Below, in pieces: positions 1-14,790 of a stretch of 64,000 nucleotides of DNA (the first letter of the stretch is position 1; the number at the start of each line of letters is the position of its first letter). Below the pieces are notes generated by a model. It was not told the origin of the DNA and searched no databases. It saw only the letters and a list, made by a program, of their open reading frames with translations. Source of the stretch: Dryomyza anilis (taxonomy: Eukaryota; Arthropoda; Insecta; Diptera; Dryomyzidae). The DNA lies in assembly GCA_951804985.1 (NCBI GenBank), contig OX638132.1:102166026-102230025 (forward strand), given 5' to 3'. A program made the position numbers and the translations under genes.

Positions 1-965
1 TTAAGTAGACAGAGCTTTGAGTAATTAAGCTCATTTATTGAATGTGTTGAGAACATGAAAAGCATTCAAATCAGATTAAATATTTTCAAATGATTTGTTT
101 ATTTAATTATTCATATAAAAGTTTAAAAAATGTGTTTAAAATTATTATTTTTAATACAGACATCTTATGCTAATCGTAAAATATTAATTAATTATAATTT
201 TCAAGTTATTAAAGAAAACAAAAAGCTTCATTGCTAAAGATTTTATGATAAAAGATTTCAAGCTAAAAGCTTAAAGTCCTTTTTGTATGAGTATCAAGAT
301 TAAATCCTTTTTTTAATTTATAAGCCCAATATTTTATTATAATTGATACACTTTGATTTTATATTTTATCTTCATCGTGAGAGCTTTCTTGTATATAACA
401 CTGCCTTGTGCGTGTATCGACATTAAAAAGCTTTTTTTTACATTACTAATATTTCATTATATATATATTTTTATAACTTTTATCAGCTTTTTTAGTAAAA
501 AATTTTAAAGTGCGTCTATTCACATTAAAAGCTTTTTTTGAATTTTCAAAATATTTTATTTTCATCTTAATTTTATTTTGTCTTAAAGCTTTCTCTGTGC
601 ATATGCATTATACATTAAGCGCTTTTTTAAACTTTGAAAGCTTAAAAATACATTTTATTTATATAATTTTGTCATATTATATATTACTTTTTCGTTTAAA
701 AATTTTGAACTAAAAGCTTTTTTAGATTTTCAAAGCTCTTAAGATTGAAGCTCAATATTTCATTACTTTTTTTATTCTAAAATTATTCATAAATTGTTCT
801 TATTTAAATTATAGAATCTTCAAGGTAATTTTGTTGATAATGAAAGCTTTCTCGAACACACACAATTTTATATATTATTTAAAACAAAAATCAAAATCAC
901 AGAATATAAATTGTATAATAACTATTTGTATATGAGAAGATTTTAAGCTTTCTCGTATGCTTGGA
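1..965. repeat. Degenerate AT-rich repeat with recurrent AAAGCTTT motif
   Basis: The motif AAAGCTTT, or a close variant such as AAGCTTTCTC, recurs about every 40-100 bases (near 223, 268, 430, 528, 586, 640, 714, 843 and 946). The intervening DNA is AT-rich and poorly conserved. This looks like a decayed tandem repeat rather than a gene. The only open frame (510-713) is short, hydrophobic and low in complexity. Confidence 0.4.
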
Positions 966-2229
966 AACTACAGCCATTAAGCATTGTTAATAGCACTACA
1001 TATGTCGATATCTATTACACATCGCAAAGACATGACAATCAACTACATTTAATTAGAATCTTTGACAAGAGCAACAACATATTGTCACTCAAACATATCA
1101 CAGGTATTTAATGTGTTTAACAAGGCGGTTTTACCATTTTAATTAAGTGTCTTATAATAACCTCAAGTTTCTTATTGCTTATTCAGAATACAAGAAAACA
1201 ACAATTACAATAGAACTATGTAATCATTTCACACAATTTGTTCAGTACAGTCTACATACAGCTTTACAAGGATCAGCTGCATGAAGACAATAAATGAATA
1301 AACACAATTGTTACAAAAATAAAATAGAAAAATAAATAAACAAACAATAAAAAGTGCCAAATGAAGAGTACAAAAAATTACTTTATTCCAAAATGCAGTC
1401 ATTTTATATTGCAGCAGCCAAGCTTTTGCGCTGAGCTTTATTAATAATGCAGCTTAAGGCAGCTGTTCGTACAAAAAGTTAAATGAAAAATATTTCATTT
1501 TATTTTTATTTTAATTTTTCTTCATCAATCGAACAGCAAGTGCAGCTTTTATTTTAAACTTGTAGACTTTTAAATATTTTTTTTTTTATTTAAAACATTT
1601 TTTTTTCAGTTTTCTTTAAATATTATAAATTTTTATAGTAATTTTTTTAATAAAATTCCTTTTATTTTTAGTTTTAAATTTTGCTCATACTTTCAAACTG
1701 TCACTCTTTACTTTGTCTTTTATCCTTAAAACCCTAATAAAAGTGCCAACAAAAACTATTTTAAAAATATAACATTTGTGTCCATCGTTGTCATTTGTTG
1801 CAGCACAAGTAGCAGCACCTTCCAGCATAACTTTTGCATCCAAAAAATATTGCCTCCCTATCTTGTGCTGCCTGCACTGACATCATGAAAATTTGTTTTT
1901 TTTTTTTCAATTTGAATTTTGCAACTGCTTTTGGAATTTTTGATACTTACTGGCTGCCACTCTATACTAATGGACCCCAGCAGCTGCTGGCAGAAGAATT
2001 TTTTATTTCATTTATTTTTATTTTTTCACAAAAGGTAAAATAAATTTGGTTCAAATGCGCTTCTGGCTCACATTATGCAATATTTGCCCTCAAGTTGCAG
2101 CAAACATTTAATCGGCTGAACTTTTGACAGCTAAATTTAGGACTTTGATTTTTAGCTAGAGATGCAAAAGGTCAACTTAACGGAATAATAAATGGCGTTG
2201 ATTAGTAGTAGACCGTGCTGTACTTACTC
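966..2229. other. AT-rich non-coding flank of the large satellite
   Basis: No gene is visible. Poly-T and poly-A tracts alternate with slightly GC-richer patches near 1390-1470 and 1790-2130, which contain CAGC-rich words such as GCAGCAGCC. These could be regulatory, but nothing beyond composition supports that. Confidence 0.4.
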
Positions 2230-5200
2230 AAATAATAAAATAATCGAATAATCAAATAATCAAATAACTAAATAATCAAATAATCAAAAATCAAGACATC
2301 AAATAATCAAATAATCAAATAATCAAATAATCAAATAATCAAATAATCAAATAATCAAATAATCAAATAATCAAATAATCAAATAATAAAATAATCAAAT
2401 AATCAAATAATCAAATAATCAAATAATCAAATAATCAAATAATCAAATAATCAAATAATCAAATAATCAAATAATCAAATAATCAAATAATCAAATAATC
2501 AAATAATCAAATAATCAAATAATCAAATAATCAAATAATCAAATAATCAAATAATCAAATAATCAAATAATCAAATAATCAAATAATCAAATAATCAAAT
2601 AATCAAATAATCAAATAATCAAATAATCAAATAATCAAATAATCAAATAATCAAATAATTAAATAATCAAATAATCAAATAATCAAATAATAAAATAATA
2701 AAATAATAAAATAATCAAATAATCAAATAATCAACAAATAATCAAATAATCAAATAATCAAATAATCAAATAATCAAATAATCAAATAATCAAATAATCA
2801 AATAATCAAATAATCAATAATCAAATAATCAAATAATCAAATAATCAAATAATCAAATAATCAAATAATCAAATAATCAAATAATCAAATAATCAAATAA
2901 TCAAATAATCAAAAAATCAAATAATCAAATAATCAAATAATCAAAATAATCAAATAATCAAATAATCAAAATAATCAAATAATCAATAATCAAATAATCA
3001 AATAATCAAATAATCAAATAATCAAATAATCAAATAATCAAATAATCAAATAATCAAATAATCAAATAATCAAATAATCAATAATCAAATAATCAAATAA
3101 TCAAATAATCAAATAATCAAATAATCAAATAATCAAATAATCAAATAATCAAATAATCAAATAATCAAATAATCAAATAATCAAATAAACTAAATAATCA
3201 AATAATCAAACATCAAATAATCAAATAATCAAATAACAAATAATCAAATAATCAAATAATCAAATAATCAAATAATCAAATAATCAAATAATCAAATAAT
3301 CAAATAAGCAAATAATAAAATAATCAAATAATCAAATAATCAAATAATCAAATAATCAAAATTCAAATAATCAAATAATCAAATACTCAAATAATCAAAT
3401 AATCAAATATCAAATAATCAAATAATCAAATAATCAAATAATCAAATAATCAAATAATCAAATAATCAAATAATCAAATAATCAAATAATCAATATCAAA
3501 TAATCAAATAATCAAATAATCAAATAATCAAATAATCAATAATCAAATAATCAATAAACAAATAATCAAATAATCAAATAATCAAATAATCAAATAATCA
3601 AATATCAAATAATCAAATAATCAAATAACAAATAATCAATAATCAAATAATCAAATAACAATAATCAAATAATCAAATAATCAAATAATCAAATAATCAA
3701 ATAATCAAATAATCAAATAATCAAATAATCAAATAATCAAATAATCAAATAATCAAATAATCAAATAATCAAATAATCAAATAATCAAATAATCAAATAA
3801 TCAAATAATCATATAATCAAATAATCAAATAATCAAATAATCAAATAATCAATAATCAAATAATCAAATAATCAAATAATCAAATAATCAAATAATCAAA
3901 TAATAAAATAATAAAATAATCAAAAAAATCAAATAATCAAATAATCAAATAATCAAATAATCAAATAATCAAATAATCAAATAATCAAATAATCAAATAA
4001 TCAAATAATCAAATAATCAAATAATCAAATAATCAAATAATCAAATAATCAAATAATCAAATAATCAAATAATCAATAATCAAATAATCAAATAATCAAA
4101 TAATCAAATAAGCAAATAATCAAATAATAAAATAATCAAATAATCAAATAATCAGATAATCAAATAATCAAATAATCAAATAATCAAAAATTCCAAATAA
4201 TCAATAATCAAATAATCAAATAATCAAATAATCAAATAATCAAATAATCAAATAATCAAATAATCAAATAATCAAATAATCAAATAATCAAATAATCAAA
4301 TAATCAAAATCAAATAATCAAATAATCAAATAATCAAATAATCAAATATCAAATAATCAAATAATCAAATAATCAAATAATCAAATAATCAAATAATCAA
4401 ATAATCAAATAATCAAAAATCAAATAATCAAATAATCAAATAATCAAATAATCAAATAATCAAATAATCAAATAATCAAATATCAAATAATCAAATAATC
4501 AAATAATCAAATAATCAAATAACAAATAATCAAATAATCAAATAATCAAATAATCAAATAATCAAATAATCAAATAATCAATAATCAAATAATCAAATAA
4601 TCAAATAATCAAATAATCAAATAATCAAATAATCAAATAATCAAAAAATAATCAAATAATCAAATAATCAAATAATCAAATAATCAAAATAATCAAATAA
4701 TCAAATAATCAAATAATCAAATAATCAAATAATCAAATAATCAAATAATCAAATAATCAAATAATCAAATAAGCAAAATAAATCAAATAATAAAATAATC
4801 AAATAATCAAATAATCAAATAATCAAATAATCAAAAATTCAAATAATCAAATATCCAATAATCAAATAATCAATAATCAATAATCATATAATCAAATAAT
4901 CAAATAATCAAATAATCAAATAATCAATAAACAAATAATCAAATAATCAAATAATCAAATAATCAAATAATCAAATAATCAAAAATCAAATAATCAAATA
5001 ATCAAATAATCAAATAATCAAATAATCAAAATAATCAAATAATCAAATAATCAAATAATCAAATAATCAAATAATCAAATAATCAAATAATCAAATAATC
5101 AAAAATCAAATAATCAAATAATCAAATAATCAAATAATCAAATAATCAAATAATCAAATATCAAATAATCAAAAAATCAAATAATCAAATAATCAAATAA

Positions 5201-8200
5201 TCAAATAATCAAATAATCAAATAATCAATAATCAAATAATCAAATAATCAAATAATCAATAATCAAATAACCAAATAATAAAATAATAAAAATAATCAAA
5301 TAATCAAATAATCAAATAATCAAATATAAAATAATAAAATAATAAAATAATCAAATAATCAAATAATCAAATAATCAATAATCAAATAATCAAATAATCA
5401 ATATCAAATAATCAAATAATCAAATAATCAAATAATCAAATAATCAAATAACAAATAATCAAATAATCAAATAATCAAATAATCAAATAATCAAATAAGC
5501 AAATAATCAAATAATAAAATAATCAAATAAACAAATAATCAAATAATCAAAAATTCAAATAATCAAATAATCAAATAATCAAATAATCAAATAATCAAAT
5601 AATCAAATAATCAAATAATCAAATAATCAAATAATCAAATAATCAAATAATCAAATAATCAAATAATCAAATAATCAAATAATCAAATAATCAAATAATC
5701 AAATAATCAAATAATCAAATAATCAAATAATCAAATAATCAAATAATGAAATAATCAAATAATCAAATAATCAAATAATCAAATAATCAAATAATCAAAT
5801 AATAAAATAATCAAATAATCAAATAATCAAATAATCAAATAATAAAATAATAAAATAATCAAATAATCAAATAATCAAATAATCAAATAATCAAATAATC
5901 AAATAATCAAATAATCAAATAATCAAATAATCAAATAATCAAATAATCAAATTATCAAATAATCAAATAATCAAATAATCAAATAATCAAATAATCAAAT
6001 AATCAAATAACTAAATAATCAAATAATCAAATAATCAAAACATCAAATAATCAAATAATCAAATAATCAAATAATCAAATAATCAAATAATCAAATAATC
6101 AAATAATCAAATAATCAAATAATCAAATAATCAAATAATCAAATAATCAAATAATCAAATAATCAAATAATCAAATAATCAAATAATCAAATAATCAAAT
6201 AATCAAATAATCAAATAATCAAATAATCAAATAATCAAATAATCAAATAATCAAATAATCAAATAATCAAATAATCAAATAATCAAATAATAATCAAATA
6301 ATCAAATAATCAAATAATCAAATAATCAAATAATCAAATAATCAAATAATCAAATAATCAAATAATCAAATAATAAAATAATAAAATAATCAAATAATCA
6401 AATAATCAAATAATCAAATAATCAAATAATCAAATAATCAAATAATCAAATAATCAAATAATCAAATAATCAAATAATCAAATAATCAAATAATCAAATA
6501 TCAAATAATCAAATAATCAAATAATCAAATAATCAAATAATCAAATAATCAAATAATCAAATAATCAAATAATCAAATAATCAAATAATCAAATAATCAA
6601 ATAATCAAATAATCAAATAATCAAATAATCAAATAATCAAATAATCAAATAATCAAATAATCAAATAATAAAATAATCAAATAATCAAATAATCAAATAA
6701 TCAAATAATCAAATAATCAAATAATCAAATAATCAAATAATCAAATAATCAAATAATCAAATAATCAAATAATAAAATAATCAAATAATCAAATAATCAA
6801 ATATTCAAATAATCAAATAATCAAATAATCAAATAATCAAATAATCAAATAATCAAATAATCAAATAATCAAATAATCAAATAATCAAATAATCAAATAA
6901 TCAAATAATCAAATAATCAAATAATCAAATAATCAAATAATCAAATAATCAAATAATCAAATAATCAAATAATCAAATAATCAAATAATCAAATAATCAA
7001 ATAATCAAAATCAAAAATCAAATAATCAAATAATCAAAATAATCAAATAATCAACTAATCAATAATCCAAATAATCAAATAATCAAATAATCAAATAATC
7101 AATAATCAAATAATCAAATAATCAAATAATCAAATAATCAAATAATCAAATAATCAAATAATCAAATAATCAAATAATCAAATAATCAAATAATCAAAAT
7201 CAAATAATCAAATAATCAAATAATCAAATAATCAAATAATCAAATAATCAAATAATCAAATAATCAAATAATCAAATAATCAAATAATCAAATAATCAAA
7301 TAATCAAATAATCAAATAATCAAATAATCAAATAATCAAATAATCAAATAATCAAATAATCAAATAATCAAATAATCAAATAATCAATAATCAAATAATC
7401 AAATAATCAAATAATCAAATAATCAAATAATCAAATAATCAAATAATCAAATAATCAAATAATCAAATAATCAAATAATCAAAATAATCAAATAATCAAA
7501 TAATCAAATAATCAAATAATCAAATAATCAAATAATCAAATAATCAAATAATCAAATAATCAAATAATCAAATAATCAAATAATCAAATAATCAAATAAT
7601 CAAATAATCAAATAATCAAATAATCAAATAATCAAATAATCAAATAATCAAATAATCAAATAATCAAATAATCAAATAATCAAATAATCAAATAATCAAA
7701 TAATCAAATAATCAAATAATCAAATAATCAAATAATCAAATAATCAAATAATCAAATAATCAATAATCAAATAATCAAATAATCAAATAATCAAATAATC
7801 AAATAATCAAATAATCAAATAATCAAATAATCAAATAATCAAATAACCAAATAATAAAATAATAAAATAATCAAATAATCAAATAATCAAATAATCAAAT
7901 AATAAAATAATAAAATAATAAAATAATCAAATAATCAAATAATCAAATAATCAAATAATCAAATAATCAAATAATCAAATAATCAAATAATCAAATAATC
8001 AAATAATCAAATAATCAAATAATCAAATAATCAAATAATCAAATAATCAAATAATCAAATAATCAAATAATCAAATAAGCAAATAATCAAATAATAAAAT
8101 AATCAAATAATCAAATAATCAAATAATCAAAAATTCAAATAATCAAATAATCAAATAATCAAATAATCAAATAATCAAATAATCAAATAATCAAATAATC

Positions 8201-11200
8201 AAATAATCAAATAATCAAATAATCAAATAATCAAATAATCAAATAATCAAATAATCAAATAATCAAATAATCAAATAATCAAATAATCAAATAATCAAAT
8301 AATGAAATAATCAAATAATCAAATAATCAAATAATCAAATAATCAAATAATCAAATAATAAAATAATCAAATAATCAAATAATCAAATAATCAAATAATA
8401 AAATAATAAAATAATCAAATAATCAAATAATCAAATAATCAAATAATCAAATAATCAAATAATCAAATAATCAAATAATCAAATAATCAAATAATCAAAT
8501 TATCAAATAATCAAATAATCAAATAATCAAATAATCAAATAATCAAATAATCAAATAATCAAATAACTAAATAATCAAATAATCAAATAATCAAAACATC
8601 AAATAATCAAATAATCAAATAATCAAATAATCAAATAATCAAATAATCAAATAATCAAATAATCAAATAATCAAATAATCAAATAATCAAATAATCAAAT
8701 AATCAAATAATCAAATAATCAAATAATCAAATAATCAAATAATCAAATAATCAAATAATCAAATAATCAAATAATCAAATAATCAAATAATCAAATAATC
8801 AAATAATCAAATAATCAAATAATCAAATAATCAAATAATCAAATAATCAAATAATCAAATAATCAAATAATCAAATAATCAAATAATCAAATAATCAAAT
8901 AATCAAATAATCAAATAATAAAATAATAAAATAATAAAATAATCAAATAATCAAATAATCAAATAATCAAATAATCAAATAATCAAATAATCAAATAATC
9001 AAATAATCAAATAATCAAATAATCAAATAATCAAATAATCAAATAATCAAATAATCAAATAATCAAATAATAAAATAATCAAATAATCAAATAATCAAAT
9101 AATCAAATAATCAAATAATCAAATAATCAAATAATCAAATAATCAAATAATCAAATAATAAAATAATAAAATAATCAAATAATCAAATAATCAAATAATC
9201 AAATAATCAAATAATCAAATAATCAAATAATCAAATAATCAAATAATCAAATAATCAAATAATCAAATAATCAAATAATCAAATAATCAAATAATCAAAT
9301 AATCAAATAATCAAATAATCAAATAATCAAATAATCAAATAATCAAATAATCAAATAATCAAATAATCAAATAATCAAATAATCAAATAATCAAATAATC
9401 AAATAATCAAATAATCAAATAATCAAATAATCAAATAATCAAATAATCAAATAATCAAATAATCAAATAATCAAATAATCAAATAATCAAATAATCAAAT
9501 AATCAAATAATCAAATAATCAAATAATCAAATAATCAAATAATCAAATAATCAAATAATCAAATAATCAAATAATCAAATAATCAAATAATCAAATAATC
9601 AAATAATCAAATAATCAAATAATCAAATAATCAAATAATCAAATAATCAAATAATCAAATAATCAAATAAGCAAATAATCAAATAATAAAATAATCAAAT
9701 AATCAAATAATCAAATAATCAAATAATCAAAAATTCAAATAATCAAATAATCAAATAATCAAATAATCAAATAATCAAATAATCAAATAATCAAATAATC
9801 AAATAATCAAATAATCAAATAATCAAATAATCAAATAATCAAATAATCAAATAATCAAATAATCAAATAATCAAATAATCAAATAATCAAATAATCAAAT
9901 AATCAAATAATCAAATAATCAAATAATCAAATAATCAAATAATCAAATAATCAAATAATCAAATAATCAAATAATCAAATAATCAAATATTCAAATAATC
10001 AAATAATCAAATAATCAAATAATCAAATAATCAAATAATCAAATAATCAAATAATCAAATAATCAAATAATCAAATAATCAAATAATCAAATAATCAAAT
10101 AATCAAATAATCAAATAATCAAATAATCAAATAATCAAATAATCAAATAATCAAATAATCAAATAATCAAATAATCAAATAAGCAAATAATCAAATAATA
10201 AAATAATCAAATAATCAAATAATCAAATAATCAAATAATCAAATAATCAAATAATCAAATAATCAAAAATTCAAATAATCAAATAATCAAATAATCAAAT
10301 AATCAAATAATCAAATAATCAAATAATCAAATAATCAAATAATCAAATAATCAAATAATCAAATAATCAAATAATCAAATAATCAAATAATCAAATAATC
10401 AAATAATCAAATAATCAAATAATCAAATAATCAAAAAATCAAATAATCAAATAATCAAATAATCAAATAATCAAATAATCAAATAATCAAATAATAAAAT
10501 AATCAAATAATCAAATAATCAAATAATCAAATAATCAAATAATCAAATAATAAAATAATAAAATAATAAAATAATCAAATAATCAAATAATCAAATAATC
10601 AAATAATCAAATAATCAAATAATCAAATATTCAAATAATCAAATAATCAAATAATCAAATAATCAAATAATCAAATAATCAAATAATCAAATAATCAAAT
10701 AATCAAATAATCAAATAATCAAATAATCAAATAATCAAATAATCAAATAATCAAATAATCAAATAATCAAATAATCAAATAATCAAATAATCAAATAATC
10801 AAATAATCAAATAATCAAATAATCAAATAATCAAATAATCAAATAATCAAATAATCAAATAATCAAATAATCAAATAATCAAATAATCAAATAATCAAAT
10901 AATCAAATAATAAAATAATCAAATAATCAAATAATCAAATAATCAAATAATCAAATAATCAAATAATCAAATAATCAAATAATCAAATAATCAAATAATC
11001 AAATAATCAAATTATCAAATAATCAAATAATCAAATAATCAAATAATCAAATAATCAAATAATCAAATAATCAAATAATCAAATAATCAAATAATCAAAT
11101 AATCAAATAATCAAATAATCAAATAATCAAATAATCAAATAATCAAATAATCAAATAATCAAATAATCAAATAATCAAATAATCAAATAATCAAATAATC

Positions 11201-12720
11201 AAATAATCAAATAATCAAATAATCAAATAATCAAATAATCAAATAATCAAATAATCAAATAATCAAATAATCAAATAATCATATAATCATATAATCAAAT
11301 AATCAAATAATCAAATAATCAAATAATCAAATAATCAAATAATCAAATAATCAAATAATCAAATAATCAAATAATCAAATAATCAAATAATCAAATAATC
11401 AAATAATCAAATAATCAAATAATCAAATAATCAAATAATCAAATAATCAAATAATCAAATAATCAAATAATCAAATAATCAAATAATCAAATAATCAAAT
11501 AATCAAATAATCAAATAATCAAATAATCAAATAATCAAATAATCAAATAATCAAATAATCAAATAATCAAATAATCAAATAATCAAATAATCAAATAATC
11601 AAATAATCAAATAATCAAATAATCAAATAATCAAATAATCAAATAATCAAATAATCAAATAATCAAATAATCAAATAATCAAATAATCAAATAATCAAAT
11701 AATCAAATAATCAAATAATCAAATAATCAAATAATCAAATAATCAAATAATCAAATAATCAAATAATCAAATAATCAAATAATCAAATAATCAAATAATC
11801 AAATAATCAAATAATCAAATAATCAAATAATCAAATAATCAAATAATCAAATAATCAAATAATCAAATAATCAAATAATCAAATAATCAAATAATCAAAT
11901 AATCAAATAATCAAATAATCAAATAATCAAATAATCAAATAATCAAATAATCAAATAATCAAATAATCAAATAATCAAATAATCAAATAATCAAATAATC
12001 AAATAATCAAATAATCAAATAATCAAATAATCAAATAATCAAATAATCAAATAATCAAATAATCAAATAATCAAATAATCAAATAATCAAATAATCAAAT
12101 AATCAAATAATCAAATAATCAAATAATCAAATAATCAAATAATCAAATAATCAAATAATCAAATAATCAAATAATCAAATAATCAAATAATCAAATAATC
12201 AAATAATCAAATAATCAAATAATCAAATAATCAAATAATCAAATAATCAAATAATCAAATAATCAAATAATCAAATAATCAAATAATCAAATAATCAAAT
12301 AATCAAATAATCAAATAATCAAATAATCAAATAATCAAATAATCAAATAATCAAATAATCAAATAATCAAATAATCAAATAATCAAATAATCAAATAATC
12401 AAATAATCAAATAATCAAATAATCAAATAATCAAATAATCAAATAATCAAATAATCAAATAATCAAATAATCAAATAATCAAATAATCAAATAATCAAAT
12501 AAGCAAATAATCAAATAATAAAATAATCAAATAATCAAATAATCAGATAATCAAATAATCAAATAATCAAATAATCAAAAATTCAAATAATCAAATAATC
12601 AAATAATCAAATAATCAAATAATCAAATAATCAAATAATCAAATAATCAAATAATCAAATAATCAAATTATCAAATTATCAAATAATCAAATAATCAAAT
12701 AATCAAATAATCAAATAATA
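2230..12720. repeat. 10.5 kb tandem array of the octamer AAATAATC
   Basis: About 1,300 near-perfect copies of AAATAATC run head to tail (GATTATTT on the other strand). Each unit contains TAA in one frame. Because 8 is not a multiple of 3, every plus-strand frame is closed; the minus strand is closed by TGA. The plus strand is almost free of G: the exceptions are a few marker variants (AAGC, CAGAT, AATGAAAT) and isolated changes near the left edge. The part from about 2690 to 5560 has many one- to several-base indels, and 5560-12720 is far more regular. Variant units recur as fixed groups, which shows that long blocks have been duplicated. Satellites of this length are prone to assembly collapse, so the true length may differ. 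Confidence 0.97.
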
Positions 12721-13727
12721 ATAACAATAATTTATGTATACATAAATACTTAAATTTCTTAAGTTATAAATTATAGAATTAATAAATTCTCAAATTCAAG
12801 TAACTACATATATAAAATTAGTTTATTTTTACTTAAATTTTAAAAAATTAAAATAAAATTTAAATACAAAATTAAATGAAATGAAATACAAATCTCAACT
12901 AATTAACTGCAACTGTATGTTGACATTTAAAACAATGAAATTATGCTACAAAGAAAAATAATAAAATACTTTAAGCCGGCGACAAAAAGAAGCGCAACAA
13001 AAAAAAGCCAACAAAAAACAAAGTGCAAAGCACAGCAGAGCAGTGCAGTGCTGTACAGTGCAAAAGTAAAAGCGAAAAGTTTGCTGCACTGGGTCAAAGC
13101 GACACAAGAGCGTTAACACACACTAAAGCACATAATATATCAAAATTACACGCACACGAAAATACATATTATACACCCAAAACATTTAAATTCAATTGTA
13201 TGATTTTGAAATAAAGTTTTAAAACACTCATTAGATTTTATAGAAAATACTGCAGACACTACTATAAATTTAATAGTATGACTTTGTTGATTATTAATAA
13301 TTTGAGTCACATTTAATAAACCATTTTATTAATGTGTTAAAACTATTAAAAATACAAAAAAGTACTTTTTTAATATTGTTAAAAAGAAAAAATAAAATAA
13401 GTATCCATATAGCCATAGAGAATAAAGGTATTAAAATATTTAATATGAAAGATATTTATAATATATTATATATTTATTAAAAATGTATGTGAGAAACGCA
13501 GGGCCCTATAAAAGTAATTTATTTTATATAACAAAAAAAACGTTACCATTTTATTAACAATATTAATGGCTTGTTAACTCCTTCTTAAAGATCGCTAATA
13601 ATATTTATAGTCGAAAAGTACTAAGTTGCTAAAATTGTATGTTCTCAATATAGTAGGTAATTAAATACGTAAAAATATAACCGTGATATCGCAGAAAGTT
13701 GTGTCCTCAAAGATTAGCAAACTCGTC
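12721..13727. other. AT-rich non-coding stretch right of the satellite
   Basis: No gene is seen. A short GC-richer patch at about 12975-13100 holds GCAGAGCAGTGCAGTG-like words, and a 63-codon open frame starting there has no protein character. The rest is AT-rich with frequent TTAATAGT-type words that resemble the MITE family found elsewhere in the window. Confidence 0.4.
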
Positions 13728-14079
13728 AGTCTGTGTTGCTTGATCGTAAAGCAAATGTGTTAAATTAAAATTAAAAAAGAAAAGTGTATTAATTAACTAA
13801 ATATAAAACAAATATAAACTAAAACATACAATGAAGAAATTTAAAACATAACATAGAGGTACAATCAAGACAGGAGAGCAAAAAAAGCACTTTGGACACA
13901 GTAGCTTGGGCTAATTTGGCGCATCATTCGTACATTCTCAAGGTAAGCTCTGCATATTTGTATTTTTTTCTAATATAATTTTAATAATTAAATAACTTTT
14001 CGTGTATTTTAAATATTAATTTTAACAATAACATATTCCTATGTGTTTTTAATCGTACTTCTAGATTTATAGGTATATC

Positions 14080-14790
14080 TTATTGCTTCTATAGGATAGA
14101 ATTATCAATAACGAAGTTCATAGGATGAAAAGTATTGTCGCTATAGTTTTGTCATTTTCTTTTAATAGAATAAACAATAGCATCATTTTATTATATGATG
14201 CAAACTATTGATTTTGGATGTATTTCCTATTGTTTCTATATGATTAAATATATACTTCATAATATAAAAATAATTGTCTTTAGATTTTTGTCATTTTCTT
14301 TTCATAGGATAAACTATATCACCAATATGTTATATATGACAAACTATTATTTTTGTATGTATTTCCTATTGCTTTTATATAATCAAATTATTAAATATGA
14401 ACTTCATTCGATGAAATTTATTATCGTTATAGTTGTGTGTGTAGCCGCGGTAGCTCAGTGGTTAGTGCGTTGGCCTGCGAGCCGAAAGGTCCCCTGTTCA
14501 AGCCAGGACTGGGGCTAACAACATCTTTTCATAGAAACATTTTTCTATACCGCGCTACCTCTCAGCAGTAAATGGCAAACCTCCGAGAGTAAAAACATTG
14601 CCTATGAAAAGCTCTCACCCGCCGTTCGCATTCGGCAATAAACTGTAGGTCCCACCATTTTGAGTACAAATATAACACGCACAGCTCAAAATGGTGAGAG
14701 AGCTCGGCCTAAGTTCTTATAGATCTGTAGTGCCAAACTATTATTATTATTATAGTTGTGCCATTTTATTTTAATAAGATGCATAAACAA
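14080..14790. repeat. Tandem repeat of about 140-147 bp, third copy split by a SINE
   Basis: The words TATTGCTTCTAT, ACTTCAT, TTTGTCATTTTCTTTT and GCAAACTATT recur in the same order starting near 14081, 14228 and 14368. The third copy is cut after TTATAGTTGTG at 14437 and resumes at 14761 with CCATTTTATTTTAATA, as expected if a SINE entered it. Confidence 0.55.
14438..14749 (+). mobile_element. tRNA-derived SINE with target-site duplication
   Basis: The 5' part is tRNA-like: an A box in TAGCTCAGTGG (14451-14461) and a B box GTTCAAGCC, the two internal RNA polymerase III promoter elements. A non-tRNA body follows and ends in a short ATT repeat. The element lies between two copies of TTATAGTTGTG (14427-14437 and 14750-14760), an 11-base target-site duplication that fits LINE-driven retroposition. 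Length is about 312 bp. It encodes no protein. It interrupts a 140-bp tandem repeat and lies in a possible intron. The source tRNA is unclear because the anticodon arm is imperfect. Confidence 0.78.

Noticed and set aside
2230..12720. CRISPR-like or telomeric array
   Set aside because: There are no unique spacers between units, and the unit is not a telomere repeat such as TTAGG; it is a simple tandem satellite.
14195..14518. 107-codon plus-strand frame
   Set aside because: It runs through the AT-rich 140-bp repeat into the tRNA-like head of the SINE and shows no protein features.
14451..14519. Functional tRNA gene
   Set aside because: The anticodon and acceptor stems are imperfect, the sequence is followed by a SINE body and flanked by a target duplication.
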